Shown here piece after piece: positions 36,328-45,119 of a stretch of 64,000 bases of DNA. The position numbers and the translations under genes are program-made. The notes under the pieces are model-generated. The model had not been told where the DNA came from and made no database searches. It saw only the letters and a program-made list of their open reading frames with translations. Source of the DNA: Phycisphaerales bacterium (GTDB lineage Bacteria > Planctomycetota > Phycisphaerae > Phycisphaerales > UBA1924); assembly GCA_022072615.1 (NCBI GenBank), contig JAJVHS010000021.1:1-64000 (forward strand). Direction: 5' to 3'. Every line of letters starts with the position of its first letter. The stretch's first letter is position 1.

Positions 36328-39300
36328 TCACGCTTCGGGCAGAGGTCGCGGATGGATCGCGCCGCCCGCGAGCCCTCTCAGCCTGCCGACCACCAACTCA
36401 ATCCACTGATCGGTCGGCATCGCGTAGGGGCGGAACTTCTCCATCACGCCCGTTTCCTCGCTGAAGTACAGCGCGCGGTGCTGGCCGAGCTGGGCCGCCT
36501 GCGGTCCGTCGATGAGCGTGCTGCTGTCGGCCTGGCTCATCTGGAAGAGCACCCGGCCGTCGAACTCGCGCAGCGCCCGCCGGTCGAGCGCACGCTCGAG
36601 TGTTGCGGCCGTGTTGACCCACATCACGACATGAATGCCAAGCGCCGGTCCTTCGCGGACGATGTTCATGAACTGCTGGTCGGGCGTGGACGCCTCCCCG
36701 TCGGACGTGCCGCCGAATCCGAAGTCCTCTTCGGCTCGCCGCAGCGACCGGAAACGCTGAAGCCCGTAGACCACCAGGAATCGCGGCGGCCCTTCCGGCG
36801 CCCCGGGCTGCTGCCGGCGCAGCAGTTCCGCGTGCAGTTCGGCGACGGCCGCGTCGGCTTCGCGCACACCGGCTCGCCGCAGTACGCCGGGCAATCCCGC
36901 GGCGAGCTTCTCGAAGGGGCTCGCGCCGCCTTCCTCCATCACCGTTCCGTCGAGCACCGTGACCAGCGGCAGCGGGGCGCCGGATTCCGGCGATCCGGGC
37001 CGGGCCGCGGGCGTGGAGGCAACGAGGCTCACGACCGCCGCCGTCGTGACCGCGAGCGACGGGAGGTCCTGCTGGCCGACGATGATCAGGTTCGCCGAGC
37101 TTTGCCGCTTGAACGCGACGAACGTGGGGTCCTTGATCGAGATGGCCTCGCCGAGCCAGGCCCGGGACAACCCCTGCGGCGGCGTGCGGCCCTCGAGCAG
37201 ATCGGACAGCAGGTTGTTGGTCGCGATGTCCGACGGGACATTGCCCTCGAACACGATCGGCGGCACGCGGCGGTGATCGGCCCGGCCGCGGACCGTGGCG
37301 AGGAATCCCTCTCGCTTTTCGTCGGGCAGCCACACGACCTGGAAGGGGCTGTTGCCCTCGACCATGCCAGACGCGTCGTTATAGATGGCTTCGCCGGGGC
37401 GCGAGAGCAGCCTGGCCGCGGCGTTGTCCTCGGACATGATCAGGTATGAGTCGGCCTCGGAGCACTGCAGCGCGATGCGCACCGCCATCTGGCCGATCGT
37501 GCTGCGTGCGAGGCTGTAGACGCCGCCGATGGTCTGCGAACCGAGCACCACGTGCACGCCGAACGCCCGGCCCTGGCGGACCAGCCGGTCCAGCAGCAGC
37601 GCGGCTTCCTGGGCGATCTTGTCGTCGGCGACGAAGAACTCCTGGAACTCGTCCACGATCAGCAGCACCCGCGGCATGACGGCGGGCGCGCCGCCGTGCT
37701 CCCTGGTCGCCTTGCGGTACCCCGCCAGGTCCTGCACGCCCAGAGACCGGTACATCTCGCCGCGCCGGGCAAGCTCGGCATCCAGCCGGCGGAGCACCGA
37801 CAGGCCGAATTCACGCTCGGATTCGACGGCGATCACCCGGGCGTGCGGCAGCCGGTGCGTGGCGTAGGTCTTGAATTCGACGCCCTTCTTGAAGTCGACC
37901 AGGTAGAGCTCGACATCGTCGGGGCTGTACCACAGCGCCGCGCTGGTGATGATCGCGTGCAGCAGGGTCGATTTGCCCGAGCCCGTGCGCCCGGCGATCA
38001 GGGCGTGCTGCGCGGTTCCCCGTCCGAGCGCCAGGTTCTGAATCTTGGTGGCGCCCGCTCGTCCGATCGGCACGCGGATCTCATCCGCGGCGCTGCGCGA
38101 CCACACGTCGGGGGGCGTCGGGGCCACGGTCTCGAAGGGCACCTGCACGCGCCCCGAGTCCTTGGCGTTGCGGCCGGTCTCGTGGATCAGGCGGTTGAAC
38201 AGCTCGTCGTCGGGGGGCGTGTCGAGCACCAGGGGCCAGCGACCGAAGGAGTCCTCCTGCCAGCCCGGCTTGCCGCCGCGGAAAGAAATGGTCGCGCTGC
38301 CGCGCTCGAGGTCGGCCAGCGGCACCCACGCGGGCGGGCGCTGCCGCGTGTCCATCAGGATGAGCGTGAAGACGCCGCACCGGGGGCCCGAGGCGACGAT
38401 GCTCGCGAGACGTTTGGCGGCGGCCTCGGAGAACCCGGCGGGAAAATCGGCGATCACCAGGAAGCGGTACGGCTCGGCGATCTCACCGGCCTTCTCGTTG
38501 TAATCCTGGATGGTCGCGAACTCGTTGCGGAGGTACTTCTGGATCACCGTCTCCATGTGCTCGGTGAGATCGGTGAGTTTCTGTTCGATGTGGCGCGGTT
38601 CGGTCCAGATCTTGTCGCCAACGAGCTGCTGGTCGTAGTCGGCCAGGTGCATGAAGCCCGCGAAACTCTCGCCCAGGCCGACGGGATCGATGATCGTGAA
38701 GCGGATCTTCGCCGGCGGCAGCGCCGTGAGCATCCGCAGCATGATGTTCTGGAGCACGCCCAGCGCGGCGGCCCGTGAATCTCCGCCCGCCTGGAGGAGA
38801 ACGCTCCCGCGCTCGCGCAGGTCCAGGGGCGCGGGGACGTCGAACGACGACGGTCCGGGGAGCGCGAAGCGCGGATCTTCCGAGAGGCCTCCGGGCAGCG
38901 CGGCGACGTCCACGCGGAATGCGCCGATGGAGACAAGGTCGGGGATCGCGGTCGGCGGCGTGAACGCCGACCACGCCGGCGACGACCACGGGACGGAGCT
39001 CGCCTCGGCGGCGCGGCGCACCTCCTCGAGTCCCGCGTAGACCTCGCCGACCCCCGCCCGCCACGCCGACTCGATCCGCGTCATCTGCGATTCAAAGTGC
39101 GCGGACGCCACGGACGTGGCCTGGTCGAGCACGGCCTGCGCCCGCGCGAGCTCGTCGCGCTCGCGATCCTCGATCACCTCGATCGCCGACTGGAACTCGC
39201 CCTCGGCCCGCTTGAGCTCTGATTCGAGCCGGGCCCGCAACTCAACGATGGTGTTCTCGTGGTCGAGGACGAAGACGGGCTCCTCCTCGGTCTTGCGGCG

Positions 39301-40290
39301 GTACGCCTCGTAGCGGAGCTGGTTGACCTCGAGCTTGACCTTCGCGGCCTCGTTCTCCGCCTGCTTGCGGAGCTGCTGCTTGCGCTCCTCGACCTGGACG
39401 TCCGCGAGACGGATCGAGTGCTCGATCGTTCGCCGAGCCTCCGCCATCTGCCGGCTGAGCTTCTCCGCCGCGGGCGGGACCCGGCCGCGGAGCACGAACC
39501 GCAGCGGGACGAAGATGAGGACCGCGAGCACCGCGCCGCTCGCCGCGCCCATCAACGCCGACCGTCGCAGCGGCTCACCGATCGCCAGCACGCCGGCGAC
39601 CGCTCCCGCGATGATCAGCAGCATCGGGATGAACACGAAGGTCGCCGGCCCCAGGAACCTGGGCTTGATCCGCCGCTGCATCTCCGCCAGCGCTGTGCCC
39701 GCCGCGGCCACGAGCTGCTCGCATTTCTCCCGCATCCCCGAGACGTCGTCGGGCACGGCCCAGTGCGTCGCATCCTCGGGAGGGGCCGGCAGCGGCCGGT
39801 GCGAGAACTTTTCGAGCGCGGCCTGGCCCTGGGCGCCGAGCTGGTCGACACGCTCGTTGAGGCTCATCAGGGATCGCCGGACCGACTCGAACTCCTTCTT
39901 GAGCTTGGTCTCGCCGGACTCGATCATCGTGTCGATGAGCCACTGCCCGTCCTCGAGCTTGCGGGCCGCCGCGGTCTCGAGAGCGCTCGTCTTGGAGCGG
40001 AACTCCTTGACTTCCCTGTCGAAGCTCGCCCGGGCCGAGTCGAGCTGCCGCTGGTGCGACGACCTCAACTCGTCCAGCCGGGCCTGGTGCTCGGCTCGGG
40101 TCGCGGCCAGGTCGGTCTTGGCCTGGGACTGGGTGGACGTCGCCGCGTTCTTGTGGGCCCGCCTGGCGGCGTCGAGCTCGGCATCGAGCACGCGCTGGGC
40201 GTCGGCCTGGTCCTGGGTGCGCTGCGCGACCAGAGACGCGAGCTGCGCCAGCAGCGACCGGGTGCGGCGTGTGAAGGGGATGGACGGCAT
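36328..40290 (-). CDS. FtsK/SpoIIIE-family ATPase with three nucleotide-binding modules (EssC-like)
   Basis: A 1320-residue protein. It has an N-terminal coiled coil (1-180), two membrane helices (about 212-233 and 240-262), a second long coiled coil to about 430, then three consecutive P-loop-type modules. The first has a degenerate loop (QAGGDSRAAA). The second is canonical, with Walker A GRTGSGKST at about 766-774 and Walker B VLLIVDEFQEFF. The third is degenerate (VGQQDLPSL). One active and two degenerate NBDs behind a membrane anchor recall EssC/EccC motors of type VII secretion more than FtsK translocases. No FHA or gamma domain was seen, and no WXG100 gene is adjacent. Confidence 0.85.
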   Translation of the reverse strand: MPSIPFTRRTRSLLAQLASLVAQRTQDQADAQRVLDAELDAARRAHKNAATSTQSQAKTDLAATRAEHQARLDELRSSHQRQLDSARASFDREVKEFRSKTSALETAAARKLEDGQWLIDTMIESGETKLKKEFESVRRSLMSLNERVDQLGAQGQAALEKFSHRPLPAPPEDATHWAVPDDVSGMREKCEQLVAAAGTALAEMQRRIKPRFLGPATFVFIPMLLIIAGAVAGVLAIGEPLRRSALMGAASGAVLAVLIFVPLRFVLRGRVPPAAEKLSRQMAEARRTIEHSIRLADVQVEERKQQLRKQAENEAAKVKLEVNQLRYEAYRRKTEEEPVFVLDHENTIVELRARLESELKRAEGEFQSAIEVIEDRERDELARAQAVLDQATSVASAHFESQMTRIESAWRAGVGEVYAGLEEVRRAAEASSVPWSSPAWSAFTPPTAIPDLVSIGAFRVDVAALPGGLSEDPRFALPGPSSFDVPAPLDLRERGSVLLQAGGDSRAAALGVLQNIMLRMLTALPPAKIRFTIIDPVGLGESFAGFMHLADYDQQLVGDKIWTEPRHIEQKLTDLTEHMETVIQKYLRNEFATIQDYNEKAGEIAEPYRFLVIADFPAGFSEAAAKRLASIVASGPRCGVFTLILMDTRQRPPAWVPLADLERGSATISFRGGKPGWQEDSFGRWPLVLDTPPDDELFNRLIHETGRNAKDSGRVQVPFETVAPTPPDVWSRSAADEIRVPIGRAGATKIQNLALGRGTAQHALIAGRTGSGKSTLLHAIITSAALWYSPDDVELYLVDFKKGVEFKTYATHRLPHARVIAVESEREFGLSVLRRLDAELARRGEMYRSLGVQDLAGYRKATREHGGAPAVMPRVLLIVDEFQEFFVADDKIAQEAALLLDRLVRQGRAFGVHVVLGSQTIGGVYSLARSTIGQMAVRIALQCSEADSYLIMSEDNAAARLLSRPGEAIYNDASGMVEGNSPFQVVWLPDEKREGFLATVRGRADHRRVPPIVFEGNVPSDIATNNLLSDLLEGRTPPQGLSRAWLGEAISIKDPTFVAFKRQSSANLIIVGQQDLPSLAVTTAAVVSLVASTPAARPGSPESGAPLPLVTVLDGTVMEEGGASPFEKLAAGLPGVLRRAGVREADAAVAELHAELLRRQQPGAPEGPPRFLVVYGLQRFRSLRRAEEDFGFGGTSDGEASTPDQQFMNIVREGPALGIHVVMWVNTAATLERALDRRALREFDGRVLFQMSQADSSTLIDGPQAAQLGQHRALYFSEETGVMEKFRPYAMPTDQWIELVVGRLRGLAGGAIHPRPLPEA

Positions 40291-40394
40291 CGAGTCTGGC
40301 CGTTCCGGCGGCGGCCGGCACGACGAGTACGATACTCACCATCGTCCGGGCGTGCGCCGGCGGGCATTCGGAGCCGCCCGCGCTCACGCGCCCT

Positions 40395-42434
40395 TCACGT
40401 CCCCTTGGTGCCGAACAGGCCGACCGCGGTCGCGGACATGGCGATGATCGCCTTGATGAGCGATTCGCCCGCAATGAGCCCGGACGCGAGCGGGACGCCG
40501 TACTTGTCGGCGTTGCGGCGGTTGATCGCCTCCCAGATCCAGATGATGATCGCGCCGGTCAGGAAGCCCAGGCAGTTGTCGAACGTCACCACCCACGACA
40601 GGCCAAGGCCCATCGCCGAGGGCAGGTACGCCCGCATCCGAGCCGGTGACAGCTTCTCGATGACCGGGAAGGCGATCCCCAGCAGCGCGCCGATCAGGAT
40701 GGACCACTGCGCCGAGGCCGGCAGGTAATCGATGCCCTTGGTCAGGACGCGGGCCACTGCCTCCCACGTCCGCGTCGCGGGGGCGTTGAACTTCTCGAGC
40801 GCCGCCTTGGTCGGCACCATCAGGAACCAGATCGGGACGATCGCGAGCGTCCCGAACAGCACGCCGAAGAACTGGGCCAGGAACTGCTTGCGCGGGTTGG
40901 CGCCCAGCAGGTACCCGCTCTTGAGGTCGGTCAGGAGGTCGGCGGAGGCGATCGCGCTGTTTGCGGCAACGCCCGCCGAGGCCAGGTTCGGCACTACCTG
41001 GCCGGGGTGGAAGATCGCGAACATGATCTGCATCACCTTGCCCATGGCGCCGATGGGCGTGGTGTCGGTCTCGCCGGTGGCTCGGGACGCGACCAGGCAC
41101 AGCACAAACGACATCGCGATCGCGATGAGCCCGGCCCACCACGCGATGTTGAAGGCCACGATCTGGACGAACAGCAGGGCAGCGGCGATGGGGACGATGC
41201 CGATCACCATCCACTTGAAGGGGACCTCGATCTTCTTCATCGCCGCGGTGTCCGAGTGCTGCTCGGCGCTCTTGCCCAGCGAGGTGAACGCCCGCGAGAT
41301 CGTCTTCCACTGCAGGGCCACCGCCGCGAGGCTGGCGAACACCATCAGCGACGTGCCGCCCCACAGGGACCAGGTCTGGATGCGGATGGCCGTTGCGGCT
41401 CCGTTGAGCTCGATGTTCTTGATCACGTTCTCGGCGACCAGCGCCTTGTCGAAGACCGCGCCCTCGGCGCCCATCGTCCAGCCAGTCCCGGGCGTCTGGA
41501 TGTCCTGCTTGACCAGCCACGGCACCACGATGAAGTGCAGCAGCGCCGTCCCGATGAACATCGACAGGCACACCCGCATGCGGGTGATGATGCCCGCCGC
41601 CACCAGCAGCACGCTCACGGCAAAGCCAAAGCCGGGCACCAACTTGCCGTGCATCCTGTAGAACCCCTCGGCGGGGATCTGCTCGGGCAGTCGCCAGGGC
41701 AGCACCTTGTCGAGGATCTCCAGGGTGCCGTGCGGCGTGTTGAAGATGCCCACGAGCCCGCCGAACACGATACCGGTTACCAGCGTGTAGGCCTTCTCGA
41801 CCGCCTCGCGGCCCTTGCCGTAAAGGCTCCGCAGCGTCTCGGCGGCCGCGACTCCCGACGGGAAGCGGAGCTGCTCGTGGTTGATCATCTGCTTCTTGAG
41901 CGGGATCGCCAGGAAGCAGCCCATGAGCCCGGTGCACAGCGTGAACAGCGCCACCGCCCAGATGGGCGAGATGTCCCAGTTCTTGATGTCCTCGGATGTC
42001 TGGCCCTCGGGCACCACCGCCAGCAGCAGCAGCGCGCCGAACATGGTCGCGATCGTCGAACCCGTCGAGTAGCCGGCGGCCGACGCCGTCGACGCCATGC
42101 AGGTGTTTTCAAGGATCGACATGGGCGTGAGGAAGCCCATGACGACGCGCATCGCGTTCCAGATGACGAACGACATCACGCACGCCGTGATCGCGACGCC
42201 GAACCCCCAGCCGATCGACAGCGTCGTGTAGAGGTTCGACGCGGCCATCAGCATGCCCAGGATGCCGCCCATGAGCACGGCTCGGAACGTGAGCTGGGGC
42301 ATCCGGTCGCCCTGGTACACGTACTGGAACCAGTGCCGGTCCTTTTCCTCGGGCGTCGCGTTCTCCGGGAGCGGCGGGATTTCGGGCGGGAATTCGCTGT
42401 GTTGGCCGTTCGGGTCTACGCCTGCGCTTGCCAT
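40395..42434 (-). CDS. OPT-family oligopeptide transporter
   Basis: A 679-residue polytopic membrane protein with about 14-16 helices. OPT-family signatures include PQLTFRAVLMGGILGMLMAA near the N-terminus and the later NPRKQFLAQFFGVLFGTLAI. It probably imports small peptides or metal-chelator complexes by proton symport. The start was set at the ATG giving MASAGVDPNG, preceded by GAGGGAAG, and not at the longer frame start. It lies 105 bp upstream of the FtsK/EssC-like gene, with no evident functional link. Confidence 0.92.
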   Translation of the reverse strand: MASAGVDPNGQHSEFPPEIPPLPENATPEEKDRHWFQYVYQGDRMPQLTFRAVLMGGILGMLMAASNLYTTLSIGWGFGVAITACVMSFVIWNAMRVVMGFLTPMSILENTCMASTASAAGYSTGSTIATMFGALLLLAVVPEGQTSEDIKNWDISPIWAVALFTLCTGLMGCFLAIPLKKQMINHEQLRFPSGVAAAETLRSLYGKGREAVEKAYTLVTGIVFGGLVGIFNTPHGTLEILDKVLPWRLPEQIPAEGFYRMHGKLVPGFGFAVSVLLVAAGIITRMRVCLSMFIGTALLHFIVVPWLVKQDIQTPGTGWTMGAEGAVFDKALVAENVIKNIELNGAATAIRIQTWSLWGGTSLMVFASLAAVALQWKTISRAFTSLGKSAEQHSDTAAMKKIEVPFKWMVIGIVPIAAALLFVQIVAFNIAWWAGLIAIAMSFVLCLVASRATGETDTTPIGAMGKVMQIMFAIFHPGQVVPNLASAGVAANSAIASADLLTDLKSGYLLGANPRKQFLAQFFGVLFGTLAIVPIWFLMVPTKAALEKFNAPATRTWEAVARVLTKGIDYLPASAQWSILIGALLGIAFPVIEKLSPARMRAYLPSAMGLGLSWVVTFDNCLGFLTGAIIIWIWEAINRRNADKYGVPLASGLIAGESLIKAIIAMSATAVGLFGTKGT

Positions 42435-42595
42435 CGGTCTTCCCTCGACGTCGCCGTGCACACCCCAACGACCACCGCACCGGCATCGTGAAGGTATGGC
42501 AAAGTGCCCGGCCGTGCAAATGACCCTGCCAGCCGTTATCGTTTGGTATCTAGACGGAGTGCCCGCATCGGCCTTCCCACGCACCGGGTTTACCC

Positions 42596-43114
42596 ATGAC
42601 TCGACACGCCAGGCACAAGTCCGCGCTTGTGACGACCCTGCTGGGTCTGCTGGTGCTCATCGCGGGCATTGTGATGGGGCTGTTTGCGTCGAGCTTCCCG
42701 CATCCCACGTCCCCCACCGACGAATTGGTCCGGGTGGAGGCCCGCGTGGACGCCTACGAGCACGCCCGCAAGACCGGCAAGCGCGGCCGCACGCGGGGCT
42801 GGACCGTCGTTCTGTCGTGCTCGTACGACCTGCCGGGTCGCGGGCGGCAACGCTCGGAAGTCCGAGCCGGGCGATTCCCCACGACCGCCGACGCCCACGA
42901 ATACGGGCGCCGCATGACCGGCAGCACTATCCCGCTGTGGGCCGACCCCGCGCAGCCGACCTACGCGGTGATGGAGAAAAAGGACGCCGACAGTGATCGC
43001 TGGAACCACTGGGCGATGCTCGGGGCGACATCCGCCGCGGTCATCGCCGGGGTTTCGTGCATCGTCGTGGGTCTTCGGGGAGCGCAGTCACGTCCGCATC
43101 CGAAGCCGGGCTAA
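42596..43114 (+). CDS. DUF3592-like membrane protein
   Basis: A 172-residue protein with two membrane helices (LVTTLLGLLVLIAGIVMGLF near the N-terminus and MLGATSAAVIAGVSCIVVGL near the C-terminus). They flank an extracytoplasmic domain with the DUF3592 pattern: WTVVLSCSYDLPGRGRQRSE followed by TIPLWADPAQPTYAVM. The function of this family is unknown. It is divergent from the OPT transporter and overlaps the convergent dihydrouridine synthase by 4 bp. Confidence 0.75.
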   Translation: MTRHARHKSALVTTLLGLLVLIAGIVMGLFASSFPHPTSPTDELVRVEARVDAYEHARKTGKRGRTRGWTVVLSCSYDLPGRGRQRSEVRAGRFPTTADAHEYGRRMTGSTIPLWADPAQPTYAVMEKKDADSDRWNHWAMLGATSAAVIAGVSCIVVGLRGAQSRPHPKPG

Positions 43115-44508
43115 TCCGCTCGCAGGTCCGGGACGGTATGCGATGCTCGGTTCGCGTCGTAGTACTCATCCAGCACGCCGAACCACTCGCTGGCCCGCTT
43201 CACCTCGATCATCCGCTTCCGCACCTCGTCACCGCGCGGGTGATGAGCCGCGAACTTGATCGCGAACTTGCGCATCATCTTGCTGGTCTGCTCCTCGCCC
43301 TTGCGGAAGCGCCGCGTGACCGCGAGCGACAGCCTGAAGTGCTCCTCGAGGGCCGCCCGCTGCTCGGTGATCGTCGGCGCGGTCGGAGCCTGGCCCGCGA
43401 GCATCTGCCTGGCCTGGCGGAAGATCCACGGGTTTCCGATGCAGCCCCTCGCGACGCTCACGGCGTGCACGCCGGTGTAGCCGATCATCGCGAAGATATC
43501 CTCGACGCGCCACACGTCCCCCGATCCAAAGACAATTCGTTCAGGGTGCCGCGCGACCAGGTCTCGCAGAAAGGTCCACTTCGACGGGCCGATGTACTTC
43601 TGCTCGACGGTCCGGGCGTGCACCGTCGCCCAGCAATAGCCCATGCGGTACGCGGCGTCGAAGATCGTCTCGAAGTTCTCGGCCATCTCGGGCGTGTCAT
43701 CAAAGGCCCGGCGCATCTTGACGCTGCACGGGATGCTCGCGGGCACCGCCTCGCGGACCGCCTCGAGAATCCGGATCGCGCCCGCGGGATCCGTCAGCCA
43801 GTGCCCGCCACGGGACTTGTTCTTGATCTTCTTCACCGGGCACGCGAGGTTGACGTCGATGACCTGAAATGAGGCATCAAGGCATCGAGGCACCGAGGCA
43901 TCAAGGAAGGCGGGCGACAGGGAAGCAGATTCATCGGCGAGTTCTTCGATCGACTCATCCAGCAGGTCGTCCCCGCACGTCACCTGCTCGCCGCCAGGGT
44001 TGCGAAGGTGCGACTCCACCACCTCCGCCCACAACTCCGGGTCGTCCTTGTACGCGAGCAGGCGGTACTGCTTGTCGCCGCGACGGCCCTGCTCGGTCAT
44101 CTTGAGAGCCGCCGCCGCCATCTCCTTGGGGTGGGAGCCCATGATCTGGCCCGCGAGCGGGTGATCCTCGGGTCCGCCCGGGATGTTGTCGTGCAGCTCG
44201 CCCAGGTCGGCCTTGGTGAAACCCCGCCCGCCGGCCAGCAGGGTTCGATCCAGCAGCGCCTCGGTGACGCAGAACGGGCACCCGTGCCGCCGGGCCACGA
44301 TCCGCATGGCCGCGTCGCTGTAGCCCGCCAGGCCCGCCTGGAAGAACGGAGCATCGAACCCCGGTGCGACCTGCGCCAGACGCGGGTCGGCCCCGCCCGG
44401 GCCGTACCACCGGGCCAGTTCCTCCGCCACCCGGCGCGCATCGATCGCCTCAATGCCCGGTGCGATCGCGGGGCTCGGCGGGGTCGCGTTGTTGGTCGTG
44501 CAGGACAC
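43111..44508 (-). CDS. tRNA-dihydrouridine synthase with a 73-residue internal insertion
   Basis: A 465-residue flavoenzyme that reduces uridine in tRNA. Dus blocks seen are QAGLAGYSDAAMR, QIMGSHPKEMAAAALKMTEQ (121-140), IDVNLACPVKK (217-227) and SVARGCIGNPWIF. The second and third blocks are normally adjacent. Here residues 141-213 separate them, and 199-213 are translated from an antisense-oriented AGGCAYCR repeat cluster. The enzyme is therefore longer than usual family members. The start is GTG at 44508, with TATAGT 5 nt upstream. Confidence 0.88.
   Translation of the reverse strand: MSCTTNNATPPSPAIAPGIEAIDARRVAEELARWYGPGGADPRLAQVAPGFDAPFFQAGLAGYSDAAMRIVARRHGCPFCVTEALLDRTLLAGGRGFTKADLGELHDNIPGGPEDHPLAGQIMGSHPKEMAAAALKMTEQGRRGDKQYRLLAYKDDPELWAEVVESHLRNPGGEQVTCGDDLLDESIEELADESASLSPAFLDASVPRCLDASFQVIDVNLACPVKKIKNKSRGGHWLTDPAGAIRILEAVREAVPASIPCSVKMRRAFDDTPEMAENFETIFDAAYRMGYCWATVHARTVEQKYIGPSKWTFLRDLVARHPERIVFGSGDVWRVEDIFAMIGYTGVHAVSVARGCIGNPWIFRQARQMLAGQAPTAPTITEQRAALEEHFRLSLAVTRRFRKGEEQTSKMMRKFAIKFAAHHPRGDEVRKRMIEVKRASEWFGVLDEYYDANRASHTVPDLRAD
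43872..43914 (+). repeat. AGGCAYCR micro-repeat cluster inside the dus gene
   Basis: Four head-to-tail units (AGGCATCA, AGGCATCG, AGGCACCG, AGGCATCA; 43872-43903) are followed by AGGAAGGCGGG. The gene is on the minus strand, so the element is read in the opposite orientation from the asnS copy. It is still open in frame, encoding PAFLDASVPRCLDAS. Confidence 0.85.
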
Positions 44509-44513
44509 GAAAG

Positions 44514-44519
44514 ACTATA
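44514..44519 (-). promoter_or_regulatory. TATAGT -10 box of dus; TTGGTG -35-like box in a repeat
   Basis: TATAGT on the minus strand ends 5 nt before the GTG start. TTGGTG (44541-44536, minus strand) lies 16 bp upstream of it and falls inside the degenerate repeat at 44525-44567. The repeat may therefore supply the -35 element. Confidence 0.5.
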
Positions 44520-44524
44520 TTCAA

Positions 44525-44567
44525 AGCCACCGAGGCACCAACGCCGCAGCGCCACGAAGGGGGAAGA
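44525..44567 (+). repeat. Degenerate AGGCAYCR-type repeat upstream of dus
   Basis: Units resembling AGCCACCG, AGGCACCA, ACGCCGCA and GCGCCACGA are followed by AGGGGGAAG. This is a diverged relative of the clusters at 28228 and 43872, placed between the divergent dus and lipoprotein genes. Confidence 0.5.
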
Positions 44568-44616
44568 GCCCCGGTGCCCCGAATCACCGCGTCAGGAAGC
44601 ACACAGAGGCGACACG

Positions 44617-45078
44617 ATGCACGATCAGCCGACTTCATTCGCCGGGCGTTCCCTTCTCTGTGCCGTCGGTGTGGCTGTGGTGAGCTTCCTGGGCGGCTGC
44701 TCGTCCACGCCCGCCACGGTTGACTACGCGCGCCCGTTCCCGCGCGCGCTCGCCAAGGGCCCGACCCTCGACATCCAGGTGTTCCGCGAAGCGCAGCACA
44801 TCGAGTTCACCAACACGACGGCTCGGGCGTACGGACCGAGCACGCTGTGGCTCAACGGCCGTTTCTGCCGGCCGATCGACGGGCTGGCGGTGGGCGAGAC
44901 CCAGCGCTACCGGCTCAAGGAATTCCGCGACGAGTACCAGGATCCGTTCCGCGAGGGCGGCTTCTTCGCGACCGAACGGCCCGATCGGCTCGTGCTCGCG
45001 CAGCTCGAAACCGCCGGCGACGATGCGCAGCCCGTGATGCTCGGGCTGATCGTGGTCGGCACCGGCGACGCCGAATGA
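44617..45078 (+). CDS. Small lipoprotein of unknown function
   Basis: A 153-residue protein with a lipoprotein signal (LCAVGVAVVSFLGGC, Cys about residue 28) and a mature beta-rich domain containing HIEFTNTTARAYGPSTLWLN and the aromatic-rich DEYQDPFREGGFF. Family not recognised. The TGA stop codon is formed by the first bases of a micro-repeat cluster (45076-45113), so the original C-terminus may have been altered. The start was chosen at the ATG preceding the signal peptide; the longer frame is antisense to dus. Confidence 0.65.
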   Translation: MHDQPTSFAGRSLLCAVGVAVVSFLGGCSSTPATVDYARPFPRALAKGPTLDIQVFREAQHIEFTNTTARAYGPSTLWLNGRFCRPIDGLAVGETQRYRLKEFRDEYQDPFREGGFFATERPDRLVLAQLETAGDDAQPVMLGLIVVGTGDAE

Positions 45079-45113
45079 TGCCTCGGCCTCGATGCCTCGA
45101 TGCCTTGATGCCT
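45076..45113 (-). repeat. AGGCAYCR micro-repeat cluster between convergent genes
   Basis: Read on the minus strand: AGGCATCA, AGGCATCG, AGGCATCG, a shortened AGGCCG and AGGCATCA. It includes the TGA stop of the lipoprotein gene at 45076-45078 and ends 6 bp before the stop of the M14 gene. Confidence 0.85.
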
Positions 45114-45119
45114 CTTACT

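Noticed and set aside
39259-42491. Two plus-strand open frames of about 490 residues
   Set aside because: They lie antisense to the FtsK/EssC-like and OPT genes. Compositions are Arg/His/Asp-rich and no domain is recognisable.
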